In this document: positions 28,786-64,000 of the stretch, piece after piece
Numbering within the stretch: position 1 is the first letter of the stretch
How the letters are laid out: the number at the start of each line of letters is the position of its first letter
DNA from: Plotosus lineatus
Taxonomy: Eukaryota > Chordata > Actinopteri > Siluriformes > Plotosidae
NCBI GenBank assembly: GCA_024760905.1
Contig: CM045745.1
Coordinates: forward strand, 11,208,782-11,272,781
DNA length: 64,000 bases
Direction: 5' to 3'
Translations under genes and position numbers: made by a program
Notes under the pieces: model-generated
What the model saw: only the letters and a program-made list of their open reading frames with translations
Database searches by the model: none
Told to the model about the DNA's origin: nothing

Positions 28786-29075
28786 GCCCAGTGGTAAGGT
28801 GCTGGATTACCAATCCCAAGGTTGGCGGTTTATGCCCCACTATCAATGGTTGTCACTGCTGTCCTCTCAGTGCAGCTAATTGATTACCAAATCTTGGCCA
28901 TGTTTCTCACTGTCTATGTTGAGAGGCATGTAAAAGAACCATTGTTGACTTTTGTCAAGAGTAGGCTGCATAGCTGTCAGCATGTTTCTGCCCTGCAATG
29001 AACTGGTGAGCTATCTAAGGTTTACTCTGCCCTTGCCAAGGGTCGGTTGAGATGGACGCCAGACACAACCCAAAA
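28786..29075 (+). mobile_element. SINE-A, old copy with diverged GAATGA-type tail
   Basis: Head GTGGTGGCCCAGTGGTAAGG; body CCATGTTTCTCACTGTCTAT; the end degenerates at AACCCAAAACCCTATTCATG. Confidence 0.65.
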
Positions 29076-29300
29076 CCCTATTCATGCATTTTCTGAACCG
29101 CTGGCACCCATCTCAGCCATTCAGTCTGACTTTAACACCTAGGGACAATTTGGAGCAGCCAACTAACCTAATGTGCATGTCTCTTGATTGTGGGAGGAAA
29201 CCGGTGCACCTGGAGAAAACCCATGCAAGTACAGGGAGAACATGCAAACTCCACACAGAATTACCTTCTTGCTGTAAGGAGGATGTGCCAACATCACTAC
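29076..29300 (-). mobile_element. SINE-C, reverse
   Basis: TTTCTGAACCGCTGG, TTTGGAGCAGCCAACTAACC, GTGGGAGGAAACCGG and GGGAGAACATGCAAACTCCA are the SINE-C blocks in reverse. Confidence 0.7.
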
Positions 29301-29356
29301 ATCACAGTGCAGCCCATAATTTTATTTTTAATAGTCTTAATTGAGATTGAGATGAT

Positions 29357-29410
29357 TTACTGTGGCGACCCCTGAAAAAGGGAAAAGCTGAAAGGAAAAG
29401 AAAGAAGACA
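29357..29410 (+). mobile_element. RTE LINE 3' tail fragment
   Basis: TTTACTGTGGCGACCCCTGA then GGGAAAAGCTGAAAGGAAAA. Confidence 0.6.
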
Positions 29411-29687
29411 GAACATGTAATATAACACACATACTGTATTCGAAAATGTGTATGTTGTACCAAGATTGAGAAAAGTGCTTAAACAGATTGTTATGTCACC
29501 ATTAGCACGCTGTGGTAAAGTCATGTTGCATTATGAATGACTGGACGGCCCACGTCTCTCTCCTGTCAGCTCTGTTTACATCACATTGCATTAACTGGAG
29601 CGGTTGAAGACTCTCTCTTAATGATTGATTTCTGGGCTGTGTACCAATCACAACAGCATGTGGAGATCCATGGACAAAATATATATA

Positions 29688-29690
<3 letters not shown>

Positions 29691-29753
<63 letters not shown>

Positions 29754-29759
29754 GTGTGT
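29691..29759. repeat. (GT)n microsatellite
   Basis: About 34 GT units with one C interruption. Confidence 0.95.
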
Positions 29760-30039
29760 TTTATTCTAGTTTTTGTCAGTACTGGAAAAAAATCTAAAAT
29801 AGATTAGGTTTCATCTGGAGACCAATCTGTCAATCAAATTAACAAAAGACCACACCCCCTCATTTCTCAAACACTTGTGTGCAATTAATAAAGAGATGAT
29901 TAAATTAATTGATACGTATATATATATATATATATATAAATAGTCCCCTTTGTTTTGTTTTTAAATAGAGAAATGAGTTAACCACGTCAAACAGGTCCTA
30001 AGTGAAGGAGCAGACGAAGCACGATTCAAAAGATGTTTA

Positions 30040-30435
30040 TGGAGAAACACATAAGGTCACAGTTTCCCTTGCCTGGATGTGGAAACAAGGACTGGGGGTA
30101 TGGGCTCGAAGGCGAGTGCTCGGTGGTCGGGCTTCTTCCTATGCAACCCAGCCGGGCTCAGCCTGAAAAGGAAACATGGGTCTGCCCTCCCATGGGCCCA
30201 CCACCCGTGAGAGAGGCTATAGGGGTTGGGTGCATTGTGAGTTGGGTGACAGCCAATGGTAGGGGTTCTGTCGGACCAATCCTCGGCTACTGGATCTGAC
30301 TCGGGACACCCGAAAACTTTCCTGGCTCGAATGCCTCCCTGGTATGGTGTTTCAGTGCATATCCAACCGGGAAGAGACCCCGGGGTCGACCAGGAACACA
30401 CTGGAGGAATTATGTCTCTTGGCTGGTCTGGGAAT
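30040..30435 (+). mobile_element. LINE-2nd-family fragment, 5' leader joined to 3' end
   Basis: 30045-30310 resembles a GC-rich LINE 5' leader (GGGCTCGAAGGCGAGTGCTC). It is followed directly by CCGGGAAGAGACCCCGGGG and CTCTTGGCTGGTCTGGGAAT, which resemble the end of a LINE coding region. The middle of the element is absent. Confidence 0.55.
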
Positions 30436-30649
30436 GCCTCAGTTTACTAATGCAGTTTGAGGTTTATTACAACTGTCCATTCATCCACCCAACCATCCAT
30501 TCATTCGTCCATCCCACCATGAATATATGATCTTTTTTTCCCCATGTTTGTGGTTTCGGTTGCAGTGTCTGTACAGCTTTGTAGCTTCATTTTTCATATC
30601 TGGAGGACCCATTACCAGCTTATATAAAGTGACAGTTATAATAAGACCC

Positions 30650-30711
<62 letters not shown>

Positions 30712-31288
30712 CTGCTTTTCATGCTCGTGGTATCAGTGAATCAGTAATTCTTTCCATCACGCTCTGCTTCTCCCAGTCTACAATGGTTTTAAAAAACTGA
30801 ATTACTTGTTTATATGAAAAAATTGTAATATAAGTGCAATATGTAAAAGTCCCAAAAGCATCCAAACACAAACAGTAGTTTTTTCATACATAGTTTATTC
30901 CCTTTTTCAGCCAAAATGTCTTGACACTGAGAATTTTGTAACTATACAATAAAGCAAATTCTGCAAATATAGTTTAAATATCATTATATTTAACAGTGAT
31001 GAATCACTTTAATAAACATACTTTATCAGATATCAGGACAATTAGACGTGTGGAGAACTCTTCTCATGTTACACATGGTGGTTAGTGCTTTTGCTGCCCA
31101 TGCACAGAAGATGGATGAGCAAATGGAGTGCAGTGTTGAATTTCAGGATTGGGACTCAGGGAAATTTTAAATACACTGGAGTGAGTAAAGACTTGTATAA
31201 TCTTCAAACATTAAGTGCCTGTATGGTAAGTTCAATGTTTCACTTGCTAAATTTAAGTAAACATGCATGGACTCCAGTATGTAATGTA
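30436..31288. other. intergenic, (CA)n and otherwise no feature
   Basis: A (CA)n run at about 30656-30710; the rest shows no exon or recognised repeat. Confidence 0.4.
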
Positions 31289-31722
31289 CAGTGGCACCTC
31301 ACCTTACGATAGTCCCAACAAACGAAAAATCCAGGTTACGAAAAACATTTTCCAAAATTTTTTTGTCTCTGTATATGAAACAAGTTCTCCTTACGAAACG
31401 AGCCAAACGCGCCATTCAAACATTCAAAGCACAAGCTGCTCTCCCATTGACTATCTTCCAACATCCCACCCCATGGCCTCCCACTGGCTAGGAGGACTGA
31501 CACAGTTCCCTCCCATTGGCTATCTCCCAATATCCAGCCCCACTGGCCTCTCATTGGCTAGGAGGGATGACGCAGCTCCCTCCCGTTGGCTATTATGGAG
31601 CTGCATCTCCCATAATGCTTTTCATGTAAAAGACAGAGTTACCGTTTTTGACTCAGGCTTTTAACCTTCCATAAACATTTGTAAGATTATAACTCTGCTA
31701 AGAAGACATGGTCAACACACAC

Positions 31723-31776
<54 letters not shown>

Positions 31777-32047
31777 GCGTGTGATTTCCGGTGCGAGTGA
31801 AAAGAGGAAGCGGGCTCTTGATATCGCAAAGGAATATGGCCAAACCATCTACCATCGGTATGATATTGAAGCAGAAGGAGGTCTTAAAAGGTATATTTTT
31901 ATAATTTTGAAAGGGTTTAGGGGGTAGTATTGGGGGCTTTGGAACGAATCACACGGTTTAAATGTAAAATGCGGTTCAGTTTACGAAACATACAAGTTAA
32001 GAAAAAGGCTCTGGAATGGATTAATTTCGTAAGGTGAGGTACCACTG
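31289..32047 (+). mobile_element. T3, Tigger-like element, copy a
   Basis: CAGTGGCACCTCACCTTACG to AAGGTGAGGTACCACTG, TA-flanked. It has an internal CA array (31716-31775) and a trace of the transposase frame (ATCGCAAAGGAATATGGCC). Confidence 0.8.
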
Positions 32048-32294
32048 TACAATGATTGGCTAGCAAATGTATTCTAGCTAACAGTATATGTTAGTGAGTT
32101 CTTTCTTCACATTCATTTTCAGGAAACTACATAACATTACCCGAGTATGTACTCAGCAAACTCGGAGATTTCATGATGTTTTCCAGGAGATATATTGGAT
32201 ATGGATGCTTAAAATGACAAATGTCATCGAACAGGTTTGGCTGCATTATAAAAATCTCTTGATTTTATCAGTTAAAACATTCATTATTTGATAT

Positions 32295-32652
32295 TTTATT
32301 ACTTATAAGAAGCTGTTTTACTTTCACTCAAGTCTCTTTTCGGCTGGATACTTCCACGTTTAACTGAGTATGATTTTTCTATTTTATCTCTTAAGTTTCA
32401 CGTCTCAGAAATTTTCCTACTCATTATTATATTAAACTCGTGTAGCAACAAGTTGATTTGGTCTGAATACAGATACAGAGAATGGATATTTAGGGTCACG
32501 TTTTATAGGATTATGTAGGCTTTTTATATTGTACAGTGATCCCATACATTGTTGTATTAATACTTTACATGAACAGTGGCACTGATTTATAATTGATCTT
32601 AAAACTGACCCTAGAGCAAACTGCAAAGACATGTTCATAGCACTAGATGGAG
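32295..32652 (-). other. cpz: cpz 3' untranslated region
   Basis: No coding sequence. A poly(A) signal AATAAA in transcript sense lies at 32300-32295, about 350 bases past the stop. Confidence 0.5.
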
Positions 32653-57376
<24,724 letters not shown>

Positions 57377-57984
57377 TTTGTCCAGTTTTATATCCAGTTG
57401 GTAAAGTATAAACTGTGTTAATCCGAAGCGTGCACTATTTTCAACCTCACTGCTCTGGATGTCTCCACTCAGCCTGAACAGCATTCTCAGATTACACAAG
57501 GAGAATAAATCAAGAAGAAAAAAACACTACCATGTCACTTTTTTCTGCTGTTCTCTTTCTGAGATGTCTGCTGAGTTTTAAAAACATTGTCATGCCTGTG
57601 TATATTTTTCTTTCAGATGAAACAGCTGCACATTGCAATGACTTTGGATGAAACCTCAAATAAGGCAAATTTATGTATGTTTACAAAAATGATTCAGAAA
57701 GGGAATGGTTAAAGATGACAAAAACAATCTTGGATGCTTATTAAATGCCAAAGCAAAGTTAATTTGCATATTATTAGTTAAGCAATGCACACCATCAACA
57801 GATAGTAGCTTTGACATCATGTTCAATTTTTTCATTGTCAAAATTGAAAATGTCAGGCAAAACATTTCATGCTGTTCATTTAAATTTATACATTTCTATA
57901 AGTAACCTGCCAATTAATGTTATAACTAACAATTAGGACTGTTAATAGACTGTTTTATTCCCTACAAGAGACCAGACTCATTCG

Positions 57985-58200
57985 TTCGCTTATTTGCCGA
58001 ACCACTTACACCTATTAAAGTCAGAGGGAGACTGGGGCCTATATCAGCCCACACTGGGTGAAGGAAGGTTACACCCTGTACAGCTCAGCAGACCACATCA
58101 GGGCAACAACCCCCCCCCCCATTTCCAGTTACTTTTACACCTAGGGGCAATTTAGAGTAGCCAGTTAGCCTGATGTGCATATTTTTGGACTATAGGAGGA
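57985..58200 (-). mobile_element. SINE-C 3' part, reverse
   Basis: TTGCCGAACCACTTACACCT, ACACCTAGGGGCAATTTAGA and TATAGGAGGAAAT match the SINE-C blocks in reverse. Confidence 0.6.
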
Positions 58201-58204
58201 AATT

Positions 58205-58545
58205 CTTTGGGAGTAGCGAGGATGGATAGGATCAGGAATGAGTACTTCAGATGGACAGCACATGTAAGATGTTTTGGAGACAAAGTCAGAGAGGCTAGAT
58301 TGAGATGGTTTGGACATGTACAGAGGAGGGATAGTGAGTATATTGGTAGTAGGATGCTGAGATTGGAACTACTAGGGAGAAGGCCTTGAGGAAGACCAAA
58401 GAGGAGATTTATGGATGTGGTGAAGGAGGACATGAAGGTAGTTGGTGTAAGAGAAGAAGATGCAGAGGATAAGGTGAGATGGAGGCAGATGATTCGCTGT
58501 GGCGACCCCTGAAGGGAACAGCCGAAAGGAAAAAAAGAAGAAGAA
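58205..58545 (+). mobile_element. RTE LINE 3' fragment
   Basis: Frame GVARMDRIRNEYFRW, CFGDKVREARLRWFGHVQRR and DSEYIGSRMLRLELLGRRP, then GATTCGCTGTGGCGACCCCT and the AAG tail. Better preserved here than in the long copy. Confidence 0.85.
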
Positions 58546-58549
58546 GCAT

Positions 58550-59028
58550 GAAGTGCTTATTTTTGTAATAAAGTATGTTCGACCCCACTGAAATTATGAT
58601 TTTACTAAAGCAAGGCATCCACAAAGTCAAAGAAATTGAAAATGATTAAACTAACTCTAACTGCTTAAAAATGAAGTGATGTACTGTTGTATAATGTTAT
58701 TCAGCAGTGAACTACTTTTCAACAAGATACCAATGTACTGAACTCCATATCTGTCAATAAAGTGCAAACAAGTCAGATTCTTGAGTCTGCTGCAATTGCC
58801 AAGTAAGGCAAAAACATAGTGGGAGTACATTGGCTGGGTTTAGCTTTCAGTCTTCATTTTACAGCGATAAGGACATGCTTGAACATATTTGATTGATAAG
58901 ACAATCAACTTGTGACTTTTCCTTAATGCACCTGCATCAAAAAACATAAAATTTCAATATCTCAGGGAATATTGGAGAGAATTTGTTAAAATTTGGAAGT
59001 AAGGCTACATGATTCTCAAAAAAGTAGA
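58550..59028. other. upstream of cpz, no feature recognised
   Basis: No gene or known repeat is supported. Confidence 0.4.
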
Positions 59029-59081
59029 TTACCGTATTTGACGTAATATGCGCCCTGCTCCAATAAGCACCCCCCCGAGTG

Positions 59082-59144
<63 letters not shown>

Positions 59145-59891
59145 CATGTCTAATAATCGCCCATGTGTACTGGGAGCAAAATTGTAGATCAAACTTACCA
59201 ATTTTATTCGATCAGTCTCTGTAATGGTAAAATGAGGCGTTCACTGCCTGTAAAATTGAGTTTACATGGTATTTCAGGACCCCCTGCCACTGGGGAATGT
59301 CTATAATGTTCATCAGTAACAACACATTTAATCGTTCCACCGTGTTTTAAAAAAACAGGAAAATATTTTGTTGTGTTCTCTTGGTAAATGTCCAACAACC
59401 GATGAACCATTAGAAACTGCTGCAGCAAAACTATGGGATGCTCCGAATGAATGGAGAGATGAGCCAGATGGACCTATCAGAAAGTGATGACAAGGATTTT
59501 TCACCTGATTCTCCTGCTCACTAATTTATGTTCGTGTTGATTGGTTCAACGTTCCATGTGCTTGCCATGTGCTAAAGTTGACAGTGTTGGCTCGATTTTA
59601 CTTCTGGGAAAATGTTTAAAGGAAATGTTTAAAGGGGGGAAAAGTAAGGGTATTTTATTTTTAAATTTATTCTGTTTTCTGTTTATGTTCAGCTTTCGTG
59701 TAAATAGTTTGGTTGATATCACAAAATGAATAATACAAATACCATAAAAATTCTTTATTGTTCTGTTATTATTCATGTTTTCCACCTTGGTAATAAACAC
59801 TTACCTTTCCCCTCCACTGGTAAATAATTTAATCAGCCCCCCCCCCCCATTTTTTCAATACCCTGGGCGCTTATCAGGTCGAATACAGTAA
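59029..59891 (-). mobile_element. HIRAN-like DNA element, copy 2 (both ends)
   Basis: Ends TTACCGTATTTGACGTAATA and TCAGGTCGAATACAGTAA are imperfect inverted repeats (~30 bp). Internally it matches 27673-28446 and has an ATT array at 59083-59143. The HIRAN-like frame (KHGGTIKCVVTDEHYRHSPV) is also seen here, with one shift. Confidence 0.75.
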
Positions 59892-60263
59892 TTTATTTTA
59901 TTTTATTTTATTTTTTTCCCCATGTGGGTTTTCCCAGATGAGATCACAAAAATAGGCGCCTCACCACAGCACAAAGAAATGGCCTCTGACTGCATTTACT
60001 TGCTTGTGTTACCTGAAGTTTCTCATTTACTTTTAATCATACTGTTCTCCTTAAAAGATTAGAAAATGCTATTGGCGGTTAAAGGGACAATTCGTCAAGG
60101 GTTTTTTTAATGTACTAGTGACTTCTCTGTATGGACTGAAGTGAAGTCTGTTGTTTCTCAAGGTTCTGTTTCAGGTCACAGACATTATTGGCAACATTGG
60201 CTTCCAATGCATTGATTATAAAATATTATTGACCAATAAAGTACTGAAGGGTCTTTTGACATA

Positions 60264-61051
60264 CAGTAAAACCTCCGCTGACGAGCGCTTAAGCTCACGA
60301 ACTTTTCGCCTCAAGAACATTAAATTTGCTAGCATATAGTCTCTGCTGACGAACTAGTTTTCGGCGGACGAATCAAACCACGCGGTCGAACAGCGCCACG
60401 GTGGCGGCCACGAGAAGCTGACGCACGCTCACGGCGTCACAGTTCGTCACACCCCTTTCTTTGAATGCGGAAGTGGTTTGTGTTTGCCTGACATTTTGGA
60501 CCATATTGAGTGTACTTTTGCTATTATGGGACCGAAAAAGCCCCCACCACAGGCGGAGATCATTGAAAAACACGAACGAGGTGTGCGTTTGTGTGACTTA
60601 GCGTCCCAGTACCAGTACGCTAAGTCTACCATTGCTCCCATCCTTAAGAACAAGGAAGCTATTAAGGGTGCGTGTGTGGCAAAGGGTGTTTCCAAACAGT
60701 AGGCGTTTCCAAACTCTCCTTCCAAACAGTAAGTCCCTCCCTCCCTCCTCCTCCCACTCCATTCCATCAAGCCATCAACTACCATCACAAAGGTAAATAA
60801 AACCACTTTATTATACAGTACAGTTTATTTCTTTAATTACAATACAATAGCACATTTATTATACATAAAATAAGGTATATTTTTGTGTAGTTTTAAGGCT
60901 TATTTAGTAGAAAATTATGTTTTATGGGGACCTGGGAACGGATTATTCACATTTTAATGGTTTCTTATGGGAAATAAATGTTCGGAAGACGAACTTTTCG
61001 CCACACACACTTTCTGGGAACCAATTATGTTCGTGAGCCGAGGTATCACTG
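60264..61051 (+). mobile_element. T4, Tigger-like DNA transposon remnant
   Basis: CAGTAAAACCTCCGCTGACG to GAGCCGAGGTATCACTG with TA on both sides. Confidence 0.8.
60526..60702 (+). pseudogene. Tigger/pogo transposase N-terminal remnant (T4)
   Basis: ATG at 60526 opens a 58-codon frame: MGPKKPPPQAEIIEKHERGV, RLCDLASQYQYAKSTIAPIL and KNKEAIKGACVAKG. It is the psq-type helix-turn-helix and linker of a Tigger transposase with no frameshift, ending at TAG. The catalytic domain is absent. Confidence 0.75.
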
Positions 61052-61054
61052 TAT

Positions 61055-62395
61055 TAGCTTAGCGAACTTCTCAATGTTGTTATATCTATTAGATCAAATG
61101 GTGCAGGCTATTTGAAGAGTTTGCCATTAGTTTAATTATGAGGAAAAACTATTTTTAACTAGTTTGACAAAAATAAAAAAACCCAAAGTAGCTTAAAAAA
61201 CCCTTTTCAGTAGCTTTAAAATAAAAATATAGGAAAAGTTTTTTTTAAATAATGAAAACAATGACCACCTGTTTTTTAAACTCAAACTCTTTATTTGTTG
61301 TTACTTCAAATAGTGAAGGCTGCAGCAGGCAGTGGAACTTCTCTTAAAAGCCACGCAGTAATGACTCAGCCTTCCACTTCATGTTTTTAACTCAGACATG
61401 GTCTCTATGTTTGTATTTGAACTAAAAATTTAGTAATGTAAAAAAATTAGGTTCCTGGGTACCAAAAGTTCATGTTTTGATGCTGTCAACCCTTATCCTT
61501 GTACATTCACTTAATTGTTGATTGAATGGCTATACACTTTATGTCCTTGGGTGCCCTCATGTTTGTGTTACCTTCTGGCATTTCCTTTGAGTTATGCTGT
61601 CATAGATAGCCTTGCCAGAGTCTCTGTTTCTACTCATCACTCATTCACTGTTTTTACTCATTTCTTTTACAATGTTTTTTTTTTTAAGCTACACATGCTA
61701 CTTTTGACACACCGATAATCCTAACCCTTCTGTGCTCTGTACCATGTGATCCATCCATTCTGGTAGGAGTTCTCCACATACTCAGAGGCTGTGAATCGCT
61801 TCACTGATACAAACAGTTTTGCTAAAAAGACTCAGATCTAACAATGCCATATCTGATCTGCCAACCATTAAGATTTTAGCGTAATTCTAACGATTTTTGT
61901 ATGCAGATTCTGAATTCTTAATTTGGGTAAAGAAATTACAATTTTCTACTTTTTGTCATGTACTCACTGGAGAGTGTGCCTGGTAAGATGGTGGTTCAAT
62001 GGGACTTGCTTGTACAGCATGAATGGGCCAGTGGGATATCCAGATACCTCCTCTAAGACGTCAGTGGGTCACATGCATGCAGTCGTAAATGTAAACAAGT
62101 CATGCTAGCATGTGAGCTTGGTGTCCATGTTCTCACATGCAACAAGCATAGCTGACTTGAAACCGAGTGTTTTATTGATTTTTGTTGTCTCTTTTACAGA
62201 AATGAAGCCAAAATGAGGAAGATCCACACCAGTCATAAATAAAAAAAAATTACACAGAGAAGTTTCCTGTCATCATGTCATCAAAATGTGGGGAATACTA
62301 TGCCTCTCCCCATCTGTAAATTAGCCAGAAAATGTTTAAATTGAATGGTTTGTATTAGGGACTTGTGTTATCGGCAGTTTGTATTTGTACCTGTT
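61055..62395. other. intergenic, no feature recognised
   Basis: No exon with supported splice context and no known repeat is seen. Confidence 0.4.
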
Positions 62396-62399
62396 TATG

Positions 62400-62525
62400 T
62401 TTCACTGCGATGGCCTGACGAGCTGTCCAGGGTGTACCCTGTCCTCACTCGGAGTCGGCTGAGATTTGTGCCAGTCTCCCTGCAACCCTAATTGGAATTC
62501 AGAGGCTCAGAAACTAAATAGATGA
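62400..62525 (+). mobile_element. SINE tail fragment (GAATGA-type)
   Basis: GCGATGGCCTGACGAGCTGT, CCAGGGTGTACCCTG and GGAATTCAGAGGCTCAG. Confidence 0.65.
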
Positions 62526-62759
62526 ATGTTCATGTTTTAAAGGTTAAACCTTTTATCTTCGAGGTAATATCTTGTCATATCACATTCTTTTTTATTACTG
62601 AATGAATATGAAGCACGACTGAAATTCTATATTCATTCATGTACTAGGTGTTAAAAAAAATTCAACCCTTTGGTGCTGTAATTGTCTTGAAGAATTTTTT
62701 TTTCCAGTAACTATGCATTATTCTGTTAAAAACGAGTGCACACGTTTTCTGTACACAGT

Positions 62760-63770
62760 ACTGGATCCTGGTGGGGGTGTGGTAGTTTGCCCAACCTGTC
62801 TATGTGCTTTGTGGACTTGGAGAAAGCTTCCCACCGTGTTCCTTGTGCAGTCTTGTGGGGTTTGCTCCAGGAATATGTCATACCCGATCCAATGCTATGT
62901 GCCATTCGGTCTCTGTATGCTGGAGTCAAAGCTGGGTCCACATTGTTGAATTCGTTCCCAGTGGGGATTGGACTCTGCCAAGGCTGTTCTTTGTCTCCGA
63001 TTATATTCATAGTTTTTATGGACAGAATTTCTAGGTGCAGCCGAGGGGTTGAGGGGTTCTGATTTAGTTGCTATTGGATCTCATCTCTGCTTTTTGTGAA
63101 TGATATTGTCTTTTTTGGCGTCATCAAGATGGACCCTCCAGCTCTCATTGGAGCAATTCACAGCTGAGTCCAAAGTGGCCGGGTGAGAATCAGCACCTTC
63201 AAGTCCGAGGCGATGGTTCTCAGCCTGAAATGGTGGACTGCACCCTTGGGGTATGGAATGCGGTCCTTCCCCAAGTGGAGGAGTTTAAGTGTCTCAGGGT
63301 CTTGTTCACGAGTGAAGACGGTTGGAGCGGGAGATCAATAGGCAGAAGCAGTTCGGTACAGCAGCTGCGGTTAAGCGGATCTTGTACCGGTTCGTTGTGG
63401 TGAAGAGGGAGCTGAGCCGGATGGCAACACTCTCAATTTAGTGATCGATCTACTGTACATTCCAACCCTCACCTATGGTCACGTGCTTTGGGTGCTTTGG
63501 GTGGTGACCAAAAGAACAAGAGGACGGATATAAGCGGCTGAAATGAGCTTCCTTCACAGGGTGGCGGGGCTCTCCTTTAGATATTGAATGAAAAACTCAG
63601 TCATCCAGGAGGAGCTCGGAGTAGAACAGCTGCTGCTCTGCTTTGAGAGGAGCCAGTTGAGGTGGCTGAAGCATAGAATGGATTCCAAACACCCACCTGG
63701 TGTGCTGCTTCAGGCTTGTCCAACCTACAGTCTGAAGATCCAGGGCAATGCAGGAAGTATGTGGCAATAA
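62760..63770 (+). pseudogene. LINE (second family) reverse transcriptase relic
   Basis: Frames in pieces: CFVDLEKASHRVPCAVLWGL, PVGIGLCQGCSLSPIIFIVF and MDRISRCSRGVEG, later QEELGVEQLLLCFERSQLRW. This is the palm region and C-terminus of a non-LTR reverse transcriptase with several frameshifts. The catalytic Asp pair is disrupted. Confidence 0.8.
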
Positions 63771-64000
63771 TTACTGTACCAGGCAAATGGATTCTGCACA
63801 CTGTGGTACGTGCTATCGAGCATGTGAAAAAAAAAAAAAAAAAAAAACCTCAGGCGTTCAGCAAATGTCTTCAAATCCCTTCAAGTGTAAACTGTAGTCT
63901 TAAATGTCAGGCCCAGAACTGTCAGTTCGAATACCCCTCTCTATCCAGTGCAGTTTCTGAGAAAGATATTTCTCTCAATTGGGACAAAAATAAAATTGAA

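Noticed and set aside
57377..57499. Longer cpz N-terminus from the in-frame ATG at 57484
   Set aside because: The extra residues are polar and would bury the signal peptide. The downstream ATG has a better context.

Overview
This window is nuclear DNA from a teleost fish. The evidence is spliced vertebrate genes with GT-AG introns, a V-SINE-like element, tRNA-derived SINEs, Tc1-, Tigger- and hAT-type DNA transposons, an RTE-type LINE, and very abundant CA, TA, CTT and ATT microsatellites. The species cannot be read from the sequence.

Three protein-coding genes can be assembled exon by exon, with matching phases. (1) The window opens inside tp53 on the + strand. Nine coding exons lie between 315 and 5360; the first exons fall outside the window. 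(2) A + strand gene follows almost at once, with coding exons from 6696 to 22620. It encodes a predicted secreted glycoprotein of 738 residues: signal peptide, one C-type lectin domain with a large insertion, five fibronectin type III domains (one per phase 1-1 exon), and a short unique tail. I cannot give it a symbol. (3) A complete cpz gene (carboxypeptidase Z) lies on the - strand, from its start at 57376 to its stop at 32653. It has 11 coding exons and encodes 662 residues with a frizzled cysteine-rich domain followed by an M14 metallocarboxypeptidase domain. The lectin gene and cpz converge; about 10 kb of repeat-rich DNA separates them.

Almost everything else is transposable-element sequence, much of it nested. 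I use local labels. T1 is a ~0.5 kb MITE with TA-flanked CAGGGATCCCTC termini (nine copies). T2, T3 and T4 are other Tigger/pogo-like elements. T2, T3, T4 and one long T1 copy each keep only the N-terminal part of a transposase. SINE-A is a tRNA-headed family whose copies end in at least three different tails, one of them an RTE-LINE 5'/3' chimera. SINE-B is another tRNA-headed family. SINE-C is a tRNA-headed family with an L2-like body and a tail resembling one of the SINE-A tails. There is one near-full-length but broken RTE LINE (35688-38858) with a 13-bp target duplication, several truncated RTE copies, fragments of a second LINE, two hAT elements with 8-bp duplications, a truncated Tc1-like element and a two-copy element with a HIRAN-like reading frame.

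The most unusual signals are: a near-perfect inverted repeat at 18127-18352 whose arms each carry all core positions of a hammerhead ribozyme; a duplicated cysteine module inside the lectin domain; a 1.57 kb CTT-rich polypyrimidine array with a ~315-bp higher-order period; and a 32-bp palindromic minisatellite enclosed by transposon-like termini in a tp53 intron.
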